From Candidatus Aerophobota bacterium (GTDB lineage: Bacteria; Aerophobota; Aerophobia; Aerophobales; B47-G16), in the NCBI GenBank assembly GCA_003648815.1, contig QMPZ01000023.1, forward strand, positions 1 through 15,662: 15,662 bases of DNA, read 5' to 3'. A model generated the notes under the pieces. It was given only the letters and a program-made list of their open reading frames with translations. It ran no database searches and was not told the origin of the DNA. Shown piece by piece: positions 7,260 through 15,549 of the stretch. The translations under genes were made by a program, and so were the position numbers. Position 1 is the stretch's first letter, and each line of letters begins with the position of its first letter.

Positions 7260-8414
7260 TCACTTCCTCCTTTCCACCAACAAGACTTCTCCAATTATGG
7301 CTGCACTTGTGACAAAGATTGCCAAAAGATAAGGGGTTCGCAGACTGTAGGCCTGAGCGAAGACCCCTCCTGCCAGGGGTCCGAATAGAGCACCGCTTCC
7401 CAAAACTGCCTCATGAATCCCACTTTTTGCCCCCCGGTTCTTACAATCGTTCAGGCTATAAAATATGCTGGAAAAATAGGTCATTCCTCCGGCTATTCCG
7501 ATGAACATAAAGGCCAAAAGAAAGATTAAAGAGCAGCTGGTGAAAAAGACCAAAAGGAGCCCAAGTATCCCCAAAAGTTGCAGGAAAATCAGAGGCATTA
7601 GCTTATAGTGCCAACGGATGGTTTTCCCCAGAAGGTAAAAGGTTAAGGTTTGAAAAAGGGCAATGATGCCGAACAAAATTCCCAGGATGGATGGTTGAAT
7701 GCCCAGCCGAACAGAGAGCTTTGGAAACAGATACCTGAGCGTTCCCACAGAGAAATAGTTGGCAAAATTTGCCATCCAGGCAACGTAAAGATATGAAGAA
7801 GTTTTCTCCTGAGATCTGGAAGGATTCTCCTTTAAAAAATTTTCTTCCGGGTCATCAAAGATTTTTTCCCCCTTATCTTTGAAGAGTTCACCTGCTATCA
7901 ACAAACTCATCAAAAGAGAAAGAAGACTGGCAAGATAAAAGGGGAAACGAGCGCCAACCTGAAATATCATCCCGCCTATGAGAGGCCCTACCGCTGCCCC
8001 CATACACCAGGAAATGTTAAAGAGGCTTATCCTTTTGGGTAAAAAGTCCCCTGTTTTCATCTGTGCAACCAATACTTCTAAGGATGGCCAGAACATCGCC
8101 CCGGAGATACCTACAAAGGCCATAAATATGAAAAGCTGATATACCTTCGAGGAGAAGGAAAGGGCAAGAGAAGAAGAAAAATAGGCCAAACATCCTAAAA
8201 AAAGCAGATATTTACATCCTATATGGTCTGATAGCCTTCCGAAAAGCGGGCTTAAAAGTACATATAACAGGCTGCCGGTGAACCCTAATCCTCCCAATAT
8301 TAAAGGATTGGCTCCTAAGTTTATGGCAAAAAGAGGAATTGATATGGTAATCAGCCCTATCACCACGTCCATAGAAAAGGGCACTGTATACAAAATAAAC
8401 TTTTCTCTCCGCAT
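7260..8414 (-). CDS. MFS transporter
   Basis: A 384-residue inner-membrane carrier of the major facilitator superfamily. Seen: about twelve hydrophobic segments spread over the whole chain, with a central hydrophilic loop (about residues 180-205) between the two halves; the MFS motif GRLSDHIGCKY (59-69) between helices 2 and 3; and GAAVGPLIGGMIF after the fourth segment. The ATG at 8414 is preferred over the GTG at 8426 because GGAG at 8424-8421 precedes it by six bases. It lies 29 bases after the PGI/PMI gene and 2 bases before GH127. This placement suggests it imports the oligosaccharide cut by GH127 or exports a related sugar, but some MFS proteins of this size are drug effluxers, so the substrate is open. 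Confidence 0.9.
   Translation of the reverse strand: MRREKFILYTVPFSMDVVIGLITISIPLFAINLGANPLILGGLGFTGSLLYVLLSPLFGRLSDHIGCKYLLFLGCLAYFSSSLALSFSSKVYQLFIFMAFVGISGAMFWPSLEVLVAQMKTGDFLPKRISLFNISWCMGAAVGPLIGGMIFQVGARFPFYLASLLSLLMSLLIAGELFKDKGEKIFDDPEENFLKENPSRSQEKTSSYLYVAWMANFANYFSVGTLRYLFPKLSVRLGIQPSILGILFGIIALFQTLTFYLLGKTIRWHYKLMPLIFLQLLGILGLLLVFFTSCSLIFLLAFMFIGIAGGMTYFSSIFYSLNDCKNRGAKSGIHEAVLGSGALFGPLAGGVFAQAYSLRTPYLLAIFVTSAAIIGEVLLVERRK
7266..7270 (-). promoter_or_regulatory. Ribosome binding site of the GH127 gene, inside the transporter's 3' end
   Basis: Minus-strand GGAGG with an 8-base spacer to ATG at 7257-7255. The site is embedded in the last codons of the MFS gene. The alternative GTG at 7263 would leave only two bases of spacer, so the ATG is preferred. 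Confidence 0.65.
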
Positions 8415-8443
8415 CCTTCTCTCCACAGACCATTATCACTGTT

Positions 8444-9502
8444 CTACAGTTTACTCAACTCCTTCTTCAAGAAATCAATTGCCCTTACCGGAGTAGGATC
8501 TACTTTTTGAAGGATAGCTAAGTAAAAACTTATCCAGTCTCCAACGTATATGGCGGACAGGATCCTCGTCAAAAGGGCCTTCCCTTCCGTCCATATTTCT
8601 CTGTATTTAAGAGCCTGCCTTTCGATTAGGGACTGCGTGACCTCTATCCTCCTCTTAATCCTTTTCCCTTCTTCCTTGTCACGAATGAATATGGGATAAA
8701 ATATAGAAAGATCTATCCTGCCCTCCCCTCCCCATGCCACCACCTCATTATGATTTAGTTCAGGGAAAACGTCCCAGAAGGCAAGGACCTTGCTATTTTC
8801 GTTAAATTGGGTCTTCAGCCTGTGGGCAACTACGTCCGTTTTACCGTCAACACCATAGATGAGGGGTATCTTGCCAACCAGTTCCTCGGAGATGAGCTTG
8901 GCCACATTATCGTCTGTAGGGACATCTGGAGCACACCTATCCCTGATATCCTCAAGGACAGATATCAGCTCCTCGTAATCCTGGCCTTCAATCAACTCAA
9001 GTTTTTCCAACACCTTGAGCATTGGTATGAAAAGATAACCAAGAGCGGTGCGGGGAGGCATTCCAGAGGGAACGGTCACAGAGGGAATCCCATCCCTTTT
9101 AGCCAGCTCATTTAGCCTTCCTCCGCTTGAGATGCAGATGATTGAAGAACCCCGCCTCTTAACCTTCTCATAAGAAGCGAGCGTCTCCTCAGTGTTTCCT
9201 GAATAGCTCACCACGAAGACAAGGGTCTTCTCATCCACCCACTCAGGTAACTCGTAGTTACGATTGACGTGTATGGGTATCTTAATTTTCTGGGAAAGAA
9301 GGGTCTTCAGTATATCCCCTCCTATAGCCGATCCTCCTAAACCGCATATTAAGATCTTCTCTTCTTTTGTAAAAAGCTTTTTCGAGACCGACAGACCCTC
9401 CCCAAGCCCTGTCGCCTCCTCACACTGCCGGGGAAACTCAAGCAAAAGCCTTCTCATATTCCCCCTGTCAACCTTCTTTATATCCTCTAAGTTATTTAAC
9501 AA
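8444..9502 (-). CDS. Bifunctional phosphoglucose/phosphomannose isomerase
   Basis: A SIS-domain sugar isomerase of 352 residues that interconverts glucose-6-phosphate or mannose-6-phosphate with fructose-6-phosphate in the cytoplasm. Seen: CGLGGSAIGGDI (53-64) and SYSGNTEET (99-107), the phosphosugar-binding loops; PRTALGY (150-156); NENSK (234-238) and ELNHNEVVAWG (248-258), with E235 and H251 as the likely catalytic pair; and AIDFLKKEL near the C-terminus, which supplies the catalytic Lys. This is the short archaeal-type family, not classical Pgi. Translation starts at TTG (9502-9500), overlapping the ptsI end by 11 bases, with AGGAG at 9513-9509. The N-terminus (MLNNLEDI...VDRGNM) fits the family, so the later ATG is less likely. 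It channels PTS or hydrolase products into glycolysis. Confidence 0.94.
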   Translation of the reverse strand: MLNNLEDIKKVDRGNMRRLLLEFPRQCEEATGLGEGLSVSKKLFTKEEKILICGLGGSAIGGDILKTLLSQKIKIPIHVNRNYELPEWVDEKTLVFVVSYSGNTEETLASYEKVKRRGSSIICISSGGRLNELAKRDGIPSVTVPSGMPPRTALGYLFIPMLKVLEKLELIEGQDYEELISVLEDIRDRCAPDVPTDDNVAKLISEELVGKIPLIYGVDGKTDVVAHRLKTQFNENSKVLAFWDVFPELNHNEVVAWGGEGRIDLSIFYPIFIRDKEEGKRIKRRIEVTQSLIERQALKYREIWTEGKALLTRILSAIYVGDWISFYLAILQKVDPTPVRAIDFLKKELSKL

Positions 9503-11246
9503 CTACCTCTCCTTTCAATATCCTATTGATTTTTCGGGATAGCTTCCTTTGGGCAAATCTCTTGGCCTCGTAAGAGGTCTTAAGTTTAAGAAGTTCTGAG
9601 GCTATCTCCTGCAGCTTCTCCCACTCCACTCCCCTGATCACCTTCTTTATCTCCAAAAGGCTCGTAGGAGATACGCTGAACTCATCCACTCCCAAACCCA
9701 GAAGGATTAAGACATACAAAGGATCACTGGCCATTTCCCCACAGGCTCCCACCCAGATATTCTCACGATGAGCACATTTTACTATGTTGTCGATCAAACG
9801 CAGGATGGTGGGATGCAAAGGCTGATAAAGGTAGGCCACTTTTTCATTCACTCGATCAACTGCTAAGGCATATTGAATCAAATCATTTGTTCCCAGGCTG
9901 AAGAAATCCACCTCTTTGGCCAAAAAATCAGCTATCACAGCCGCTGAAGGAACCTCCATCATAGCTCCCACCTCCACATCCTCATTGAAGGGGATGCCTT
10001 CCTCTCTCAGCTCTTCTTCCACCTCGAAAAGAATCTCGTTAGCCCTTCTAACTTCCTCCACTCCCGAGATCATGGGATACATAATCTTGACCTTGCCAAA
10101 ACAGGCAGCCCTCAAGATGGCCCTCAGCTGAGTTTTGAAGATATCCACCCTTTCCAGACATAACCTTATCGCCCTCCAGCCCATAAAAGGATTTATTTGC
10201 TCCGGGACGGGGAAATGAGAGACGAACTTATCTCCACCCAGGTCCAGGGTCCTGATGATCACCGAATTGGGAGCGAACCTTTCGGCAACCCTCTTGTAAG
10301 CCTTAAACTGTTCCTCTTCGCTGGGTAGGGTCCGACGATTCATATAAAGATACTCAGTCCTGTATAGCCCCACTCCCTCCGCCCCGTTCTTCAGGGCGAT
10401 ATCTATCTCCTCAGGCCCGGCGATATTAACAGCTAACTCCACCTCTCGCCCATCCAGGGTCTGAGCAGGTAGCGACTTTAAGGCCTCAAGCTTCTTTTTA
10501 TAAATCAAAAACCTCTCTTGCTGCCTTCGATACCTTTCTATCTGCATTGGGGTTGGATTAACAATTACTCTGCCCTTATTTCCGTCCAGAATGACCGTCG
10601 AGCCAGGCTTGACCTTCTGTGTTATATTCCCCAACCCGACCACGGCAGGAATCTCTAAGGAGCGGGCCATAATAGCGGTATGAGAGGTCCTTCCTCCAAT
10701 ATCGGTAGCAAAGCCGAGAACCTTGTCTTTTTCTAAGGAGGCGGTATCCGAAGGAGCAAGGTCGTGAGCCACGACTATTATCTTCTCCTTAAGATGAGAA
10801 AGGGTAAGGACGGGTTTTTTTAACAAATTACGCATAACCCTTTCTCCTACGTCCCTTATGTCCCTGAATCTTTCTCGAATGAAACTGTTCTGATCAGAGC
10901 CGAACTTTTTGGGAAGGTTTCTGAAGATCTGTCTGAGGGCAGCTTCTGCGTTCAGCTTTTCCTTTTTTATTATCTTTATGCTCTCATCGATGAGAAGTGG
11001 ATCTTCCAGCATATAGATATGAGCCTGAAAGATATAAGCTTCTTTTTCTCCGACCTCCTTCCTCACCTTCTCCTTGATCTCTTTTAACTCCTCCTTTGAC
11101 TGTTCCACCGCTTGCTTGAACCTTTCCACTTCCCTTTCAACCTCTTCCTCCTTTAGCCTATATTCCAGAATGCAAAAGTCTTCTTTTTCTAAGACATAAA
11201 CCTTTCCTATGGCAATTCCTGGAGATGCCGCTATCCCTTCAAACAT
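9492..11246 (-). CDS. ptsI: Phosphoenolpyruvate-protein phosphotransferase (PTS enzyme I)
   Basis: Soluble first enzyme of the phosphotransferase system: it takes phosphate from PEP onto a histidine and passes it to HPr. The 584 residues match the normal length. Seen: N-terminal FEGIAASPGIAIGKV (2-16); the phosphohistidine loop GGRTSHTAIMAR (184-195) with H189; the PEP-binding TIM barrel with GAEGVGLYRTEYLY (288-301), LDLGGDK (334-340), NPFMGWRAIR (352-361) and SLGTNDLIQY (450-459); and C502 in GACGEMASDP. H189 and C502 fall at the same numbers as in E. coli EI. The ATG at 11246 overlaps the folC end by eight bases, with GGAG just upstream inside folC. No ptsH (HPr), HPr kinase or EII gene is in the window, so its partners must be elsewhere. 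Confidence 0.98.
   Translation of the reverse strand: MFEGIAASPGIAIGKVYVLEKEDFCILEYRLKEEEVEREVERFKQAVEQSKEELKEIKEKVRKEVGEKEAYIFQAHIYMLEDPLLIDESIKIIKKEKLNAEAALRQIFRNLPKKFGSDQNSFIRERFRDIRDVGERVMRNLLKKPVLTLSHLKEKIIVVAHDLAPSDTASLEKDKVLGFATDIGGRTSHTAIMARSLEIPAVVGLGNITQKVKPGSTVILDGNKGRVIVNPTPMQIERYRRQQERFLIYKKKLEALKSLPAQTLDGREVELAVNIAGPEEIDIALKNGAEGVGLYRTEYLYMNRRTLPSEEEQFKAYKRVAERFAPNSVIIRTLDLGGDKFVSHFPVPEQINPFMGWRAIRLCLERVDIFKTQLRAILRAACFGKVKIMYPMISGVEEVRRANEILFEVEEELREEGIPFNEDVEVGAMMEVPSAAVIADFLAKEVDFFSLGTNDLIQYALAVDRVNEKVAYLYQPLHPTILRLIDNIVKCAHRENIWVGACGEMASDPLYVLILLGLGVDEFSVSPTSLLEIKKVIRGVEWEKLQEIASELLKLKTSYEAKRFAQRKLSRKINRILKGEVVVK
9509..9513 (-). promoter_or_regulatory. Ribosome binding site fixing the TTG start of PGI/PMI
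   Basis: Minus-strand AGGAG, six-base spacer AGGTAG, then TTG. The site lies within the last codons of ptsI, so translation of the two genes is likely coupled. Confidence 0.7.
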
Positions 11247-12570
11247 TTTTCTCTCCTAATATTTTTAATGCCTCTCCGGCTAAGTAGACTGAACCGGTAA
11301 GGCAGATCAAATCATCCTTTTTAGCTAAGGACTGAGCATAGCGAATGGCAGAGCCTACGTTTTTCTTAAGCGTTATCCTTTTTTGGCAAAGTTTGCTCAG
11401 CCTTTCCTTTAGTTCCTCGCAAGGCACTGCCCGAGGATTGTCAGCCTCGGTGAGGATCAGCTCATCTGCCAGAGGACAGAGAGCCCTTCCTATCGCCTCA
11501 ACATCTTTGTTCCTCGAAATGCCTAAGATCAAGAAAACTTTTCCTGCAGAAAAATTTTTCTTCAGAAAGCTTGCCAGAGCCCGTGCAGATGCTCCATTAT
11601 GAGCACAATCCACGATGAAGAAAGGCTCCTTTGAGATCAGCTGGAGCCTTCCCGGCCACCTTACCTCCCTCAGTCCCTGAACAACGGCCTCCTCTGACAC
11701 AAAGATTCCATCCTCGCTGAGTAGTTCCGTCGCTCCTATTGCCGTGGCAGCATTTATAACCTGATGCTCCCCCAACAGAGGAAGAAATAGATAAGGATAG
11801 CTTTTCTTCCTCGTCTGAAGCGAGAAGGTCTGACCTTCTAAGCTCGATTTTATTTTCTCGAACTTAACATCTCTGCCCACAAAATAGAGAAAAGCCTTCT
11901 TTTCTCTGCAGGTCTCCTCAATCACTGACAGAGCAGCCTCATCCTGGGGAGAGGTTATCACTCTTATTCCCTCTTTGATGATGCCTGCCTTTTCCTTAGC
12001 TATGGAACTTAAGCTGTCTCCCAACTGCTTAATGTGGTCAAAGCTTATCTGAGTGATTACCGCCACCAAGGGAAAGACCACATTGGTAGCATCCAGCCTC
12101 CCTCCCAGTCCTACCTCGACGACGGCCAAATCCACCTTCTGATAAGCAAAATAAAGAAAAGCAAGGGCAGTATATATCTCAAAGAAGGTAAAGTTCGAGG
12201 AGGAGGGCTTCCTCCGTTTCTCTATTTTCTTCTTTATCTGAAAGAGAAAGTAGGCGAACTCCTCCTCATCAATCAACCTTTCTCCTATCCTTATTCTCTC
12301 TCGGGGACTGACCAGGTGTGGTGAAGTATATAGTCCCACTTTATACCCGGCTTTCCTTAAAATAGATGCAGTTATGGCGCTTGTCGTTCCCTTGCCTTTG
12401 GTTCCGGTTATGTGTATGGCCTTGAAAGAACGGTGGGGATTATCTATTAAACTTAAAAGATATCTCATTCTTTCAAGATTTAAGAGCCTTTTATTGTAAG
12501 AAAAATCAGGTTTCTTCTCGTAATTGATAAAAGAGTTAACATAATCCGTAGCTTCTTTATAGGAGAACAT
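11239..12570 (-). CDS. folC: Bifunctional folylpolyglutamate synthase/dihydrofolate synthase
   Basis: Mur-ligase-fold enzyme of 443 residues that adds glutamate to dihydropteroate and to folates, keeping the cofactor in the cell. Seen: IHITGTKGKGTTSAI (52-66), the ATP-binding P-loop; GLYTSPHLVSPRERIRI, which contacts folate; VEVGLGGRLDATNV; SFDHIKQLGDSL followed by KEKAGIIK, whose first-domain lysine is usually carbamylated in the family; and DCAHNGAS in the C-terminal ligase domain. The ATG at 12570 is 11 bases after glyA, with GGAAG as a weak ribosome site. Position between glyA and ptsI fits a one-carbon block: the polyglutamylated folate is used by GlyA, PurH and also MnmG. Confidence 0.97.
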   Translation of the reverse strand: MFSYKEATDYVNSFINYEKKPDFSYNKRLLNLERMRYLLSLIDNPHRSFKAIHITGTKGKGTTSAITASILRKAGYKVGLYTSPHLVSPRERIRIGERLIDEEEFAYFLFQIKKKIEKRRKPSSSNFTFFEIYTALAFLYFAYQKVDLAVVEVGLGGRLDATNVVFPLVAVITQISFDHIKQLGDSLSSIAKEKAGIIKEGIRVITSPQDEAALSVIEETCREKKAFLYFVGRDVKFEKIKSSLEGQTFSLQTRKKSYPYLFLPLLGEHQVINAATAIGATELLSEDGIFVSEEAVVQGLREVRWPGRLQLISKEPFFIVDCAHNGASARALASFLKKNFSAGKVFLILGISRNKDVEAIGRALCPLADELILTEADNPRAVPCEELKERLSKLCQKRITLKKNVGSAIRYAQSLAKKDDLICLTGSVYLAGEALKILGEKNV

Positions 12571-12581
12571 AAACTTCCACT

Positions 12582-13817
12582 CTAATATATGGGAAACTTC
12601 TGACAGAGCTCTTTTACCTTCCCCTTAATCTTTTTTCTCAAGAGCCTGTCCTGCGGATTATATAGTATCCTGCTTATCCATTTTCCAATTGTCCTCATCT
12701 CAGCCTCTTTCATCCCCCTGGTGGTGACAGCAGGGGTTCCCAGCCTTATTCCCGAAGGGCTAAAAGGAGGTCTCTTATCAAAGGGGATGCTGTTTTTGTT
12801 AACCACTATCCCCGCTTCTTCTAAAATAGCCGCTGCCCTATCCCCTGTTATACCCTTATTGGACAGGTCCACCACCACGAGGTGATTGTCCGTTCCACCG
12901 GAAACCAGACGAAATCCCTCCTCCTTCAGAACTTCTGCCAAGGCCTTTGCATTGGAGATGATCTGCCTCTGGTAACTCTTAAACTCAGGCTGACTGGCTT
13001 CCTTGAAACATACGGCTTTGGCAGCGATGACATGCATAAAGGGACCTCCCTGTATTCCGGGAAAGACAGCCTTATCTATAGCAGAGGCGTATTTCTGTCG
13101 ACAAAGAATCAGTCCCCCTCGGGGACCGCGCAAGGTCTTCTGAGTGGTAGCTGTGACCACATCAGCGTAAGGGACAGGGTCTGGGTGAAGGCCTGCAACA
13201 ATTAACCCTATAATGTGAGCGACATCAGCCAAAAGATAAGCTCCTACCTCATCGGCAATCTTTCTCCAAGCGAGAAAATCTATCGCTCTTGGATAAGCAC
13301 TGGCACCCACTATTATCAAGCGGGGATGGCATTCCTTGGCTATCTTACGAATTTCCTCGTAGTCAAACCTCTCTGAGACCCTGTCCAGGCCATAGTTGAC
13401 TATTCGATGATACTTGTAAGGAAACGAACCCTCACTTCCGTGAGAAAGATGCCCTCCCCCTGACAGGCTTAGAGAGAGGATGGTATCTCCTGGTTTGAGT
13501 AGAGCTTGATAGACAGCCATATTGGCCTGGGTCCCTGAATGCACCTGAACGTTCACATGCTCACACCTAAAAAGAGCCTTTGCTCTTCTTATGGCCAGCT
13601 CTTCTATCTCGTCTACAAACCTGCATCCCTGATAATATCTTCTCTTAGGATATCCTTCAGCGTATTTGTTGATCAGAACAGAGCCCTCCGCCTCTAAGAC
13701 AGCCCTGCTGGCGTAGTTTTCTGAGGCGATGAGGGTCAGGTTATTCTGCTGGCGGACAAACTCCTTGTGCAAGATTTCCTTGACCTCTGGGTCGATTTTC
13801 TCCAATGAGCCAGACAT
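12582..13817 (-). CDS. glyA: Serine hydroxymethyltransferase
   Basis: PLP enzyme of 411 residues that converts serine and tetrahydrofolate to glycine and 5,10-methylene-tetrahydrofolate in the cytoplasm. Seen: LIASENYAS (29-37), [15 protein letters not shown] (51-65), [11 protein letters not shown] (93-103), GGGHLSHG (120-127), ADVAHIIG (197-204), the PLP lysine K227 in [12 protein letters not shown] (224-235), SGGTDNHL, and SGIRLGTPA near the C-terminus. The usual TTHK motif reads TTQK here (Q226), QPHSGSQAN reads QVHSGTQAN and the usual A-H-G-G-H reads S-G-G-G-H, so this is a divergent clade with the core catalytic residues kept. The ATG at 13817 has AGGAG eight bases upstream overlapping the purH stop region. 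It lies 12 bases after purH and 11 before folC, as expected for a one-carbon operon. Confidence 0.97.
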   Translation of the reverse strand: MSGSLEKIDPEVKEILHKEFVRQQNNLTLIASENYASRAVLEAEGSVLINKYAEGYPKRRYYQGCRFVDEIEELAIRRAKALFRCEHVNVQVHSGTQANMAVYQALLKPGDTILSLSLSGGGHLSHGSEGSFPYKYHRIVNYGLDRVSERFDYEEIRKIAKECHPRLIIVGASAYPRAIDFLAWRKIADEVGAYLLADVAHIIGLIVAGLHPDPVPYADVVTATTQKTLRGPRGGLILCRQKYASAIDKAVFPGIQGGPFMHVIAAKAVCFKEASQPEFKSYQRQIISNAKALAEVLKEEGFRLVSGGTDNHLVVVDLSNKGITGDRAAAILEEAGIVVNKNSIPFDKRPPFSPSGIRLGTPAVTTRGMKEAEMRTIGKWISRILYNPQDRLLRKKIKGKVKELCQKFPIY

Positions 13818-13829
13818 TGAAAGTTCTCC

Positions 13830-15389
13830 TTAGTGCCTGAAGTGTCTCATTCCGGTGAACACCATAGCTATATCGTACCTGTTGGCAACCTCTATCACCT
13901 TCTCATCTCGCAGAGCTCCTCCGGGTTGAATGATAGCCGTTACACCGGCCCTGCCTGCTTCCTCGACTGCATCGGGAAAGGGGAAGAAGGCGTCCGAGGC
14001 TAAAACCGAGCCCTTAGACCTATCAGCTGCCTTGTGGACAGCCATAAAGCAGGAGTCGACCCTGCTCATCTGCCCTGCCCCCACACCTACCACCATCTTA
14101 TCCTTCGTCAGAACGATGGCGTTGGACCTGACGTGTTTACAGATTATCCAGCCAAATAAAAGGTCATCCATCTCCTCTTGAGTAGGTCTTCTTCGAGTAA
14201 CCACCTTTAAATTGTTAGCCTCATAAGTGCATCTGTCGACCTCTTGCAAGACGATGCCTCCACCTATCCTCTTCATGTCCCATTCATCTATCTGTGGCAG
14301 GAAGGGACCAGTCTTTAAGATGCGCACACTTTTCCCCCACTTCCGCCTGTTCTTTAGAATCTCAAGAGCTTCCTCCTCATAATCGGGAGCAATTATTCCC
14401 TCGATGAAGGTTCCCTCGGATGTCATCTCTTCAGCAGTGGAAACATCCACCGTCTTATTTAGTCCGACAACACTCCCAAACGCAGATAAGGGGTCCCCCG
14501 CATAGGCCTTCTTAAAGGCCTCAGATAAGCTATCAGCACAGCCTGCGCCACAGGGATTGGTATGCTTTATCACCACCGCTGCTGGTTCCTCAAATTCCCT
14601 CACTATCCTCAAGGCCGCATCCAGATCCAATAAGTTGTTAAAGGACAGCTCCTTTCCGGAGAGCTTGCGGGCAAAGGAAAGACTTGTTCCTCGCTCTATC
14701 CATTCCCCATAAAAAGCTCCTCTTTGATGGGGATTTTCTCCGTAACGCAGGTCCCCCTTTTTTCTGAAGCTTAAGTTTATTATCTCCGGAAAGCCCTTCT
14801 CCCTTTGTCTTCTCAGATATTCGGCAATGAACGAATCATAAGCGCTGATCTCTTGAAAGGCCCTTGCGGCCAGCTTAAGGCAAGTATCCTCGCTGAGAAA
14901 GCGATTATTTTTCTTGAGTTCCTCGAGGACCTCTTCATACTGATGGGGACTGCTTATCGCCGCCACATAGGGAAAGTTCTTTGCCGCTGCTCGAAGCATT
15001 GTCGGTCCACCAATGTCAATGCTCTCCAAGGCCTCCCTTACCTTTACCTTTCCCTGTATGACATCCAGGAAAGGATAAAAGTTCACCACCACCATATCGA
15101 TGAGGTCTACACCATGTTTTTCCACTTCCTCCATCTGTGCAGGCTTATCCCTTAAGGCGAGGATAGCAGCGTGAACCTTGGGATGTAGGGTCTTGACCCT
15201 TCCCTCCAGCATAGGGGGAGCTCCCGTATATTCGGATACATCCCTTACGGAAATTCCTGCCCCTTTAAGGACCTTAGCCGTTCCACCGGTGGAAAGAATC
15301 TCTATTCCTAAATCTTTTAGTCCCCTGGCAAAGTCTACCACTCCTTCCTTATTGAAGACGCTGATCAGCGCCCTTTTAACCTCAGGCAT
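13830..15389 (-). CDS. purH: Bifunctional AICAR formyltransferase/IMP cyclohydrolase
   Basis: Catalyses the last two steps of purine synthesis, formylating AICAR with 10-formyl-tetrahydrofolate and closing the ring to IMP. The 519-residue length is normal. Seen: N-terminal MGS-like cyclohydrolase domain with ALISVFNKEG (7-16), LSTGGTAKVL (32-41), GRVKTLHPKVHAAIL (63-77) and NFYPF (103-107); then the formyltransferase domain with LRYGENPHQRGAFYG (214-228), SFNNLLDLDAA (249-259) and AVVIKHTNPCGAG (271-283), where K275 and H276 are the catalytic pair; and the family-typical C-terminus TGMRHFRH. The ATG at 15389 follows GGAG with a suitable spacer. It is the first gene of the operon, about 22 bases from a predicted transcription start. 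Confidence 0.98.
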   Translation of the reverse strand: MPEVKRALISVFNKEGVVDFARGLKDLGIEILSTGGTAKVLKGAGISVRDVSEYTGAPPMLEGRVKTLHPKVHAAILALRDKPAQMEEVEKHGVDLIDMVVVNFYPFLDVIQGKVKVREALESIDIGGPTMLRAAAKNFPYVAAISSPHQYEEVLEELKKNNRFLSEDTCLKLAARAFQEISAYDSFIAEYLRRQREKGFPEIINLSFRKKGDLRYGENPHQRGAFYGEWIERGTSLSFARKLSGKELSFNNLLDLDAALRIVREFEEPAAVVIKHTNPCGAGCADSLSEAFKKAYAGDPLSAFGSVVGLNKTVDVSTAEEMTSEGTFIEGIIAPDYEEEALEILKNRRKWGKSVRILKTGPFLPQIDEWDMKRIGGGIVLQEVDRCTYEANNLKVVTRRRPTQEEMDDLLFGWIICKHVRSNAIVLTKDKMVVGVGAGQMSRVDSCFMAVHKAADRSKGSVLASDAFFPFPDAVEEAGRAGVTAIIQPGGALRDEKVIEVANRYDIAMVFTGMRHFRH

Positions 15390-15418
15390 ATGTATCTCCT
15401 TGTCCTTAATTGAAAACT

Positions 15419-15446
15419 AACATAGCAAATTATCCCGTTCCGTCAA
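15419..15446 (-). promoter_or_regulatory. Candidate sigma-70-type promoter for the purH operon
   Basis: On the minus strand, -35 TTGACG (15446-15441, five of six consensus bases), a 16-base spacer and -10 TATGTT (15424-15419, four of six) lie just upstream of purH. Transcription would begin near 15412, giving a leader of about 22 bases with the AGGAG site. That leaves no room for a riboswitch before purH. It is the only good-looking promoter I found for the whole gene run. Read by eye; not tested. Confidence 0.5.
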
Positions 15447-15461
15447 GAAAACGATACTTGA

Positions 15462-15470
15462 GGGGGGGGG
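15462..15470. repeat. Run of nine G upstream of the operon promoter
   Basis: A mononucleotide tract, G on the plus strand and C on the minus, lying 15 bases upstream of the predicted -35 box of purH. Such tracts are prone to length change by slippage and also to sequencing or assembly error. Confidence 0.8.
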
Positions 15471-15477
15471 AAACATA

Positions 15478-15520
15478 GGCTTTCGCCCATTCCTTCGGAA
15501 TGACCCCCTCAACGCTTCGC
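15478..15520. repeat. Cluster of three small hairpins
   Basis: Three short stems in 43 bases: GGC-TTTC-GCC (15478-15487; on the minus strand a GAAA tetraloop), CATTCC-TTC-GGAATG (15488-15502; GAA loop on the minus strand) and GC-TTC-GC (15514-15520; minus strand reads GCGAAGC, known to fold into an unusually stable mini-hairpin). No coding frame with a ribosome site covers this stretch. Function unknown. Confidence 0.55.
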
Positions 15521-15549
15521 TGCTCCCCCTTTTCAAACCTCAAGAATTC

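Larger units (their letters stand above)
1..15412 (-). other. Probable single 12-gene transcription unit (purH to pit)
   Basis: All twelve genes are on the minus strand. From purH down, the junctions are gaps of 12 and 11 bases, overlaps of 8 and 11, then gaps of 29, 2, 32, 39, 64 (34 if the GTG start is used), 23 and 33 bases. None of these junctions holds a stem followed by a T-run on the minus strand, so no intrinsic terminator interrupts the unit. It continues past the left edge. Internal promoters inside genes cannot be ruled out by eye. Confidence 0.6.

Noticed and set aside
8432..8458. Possible internal promoter TTGAGT...GATAAT upstream of the MFS gene
   Set aside because: The spacer is only 15 bases and the -35 is weak; it lies at the end of the coding sequence of the upstream gene and is not convincing by eye.
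12034..12324. Plus-strand open frames inside folC, glyA, purH and other genes
   Set aside because: All are antisense shadows of genes with clear family motifs.
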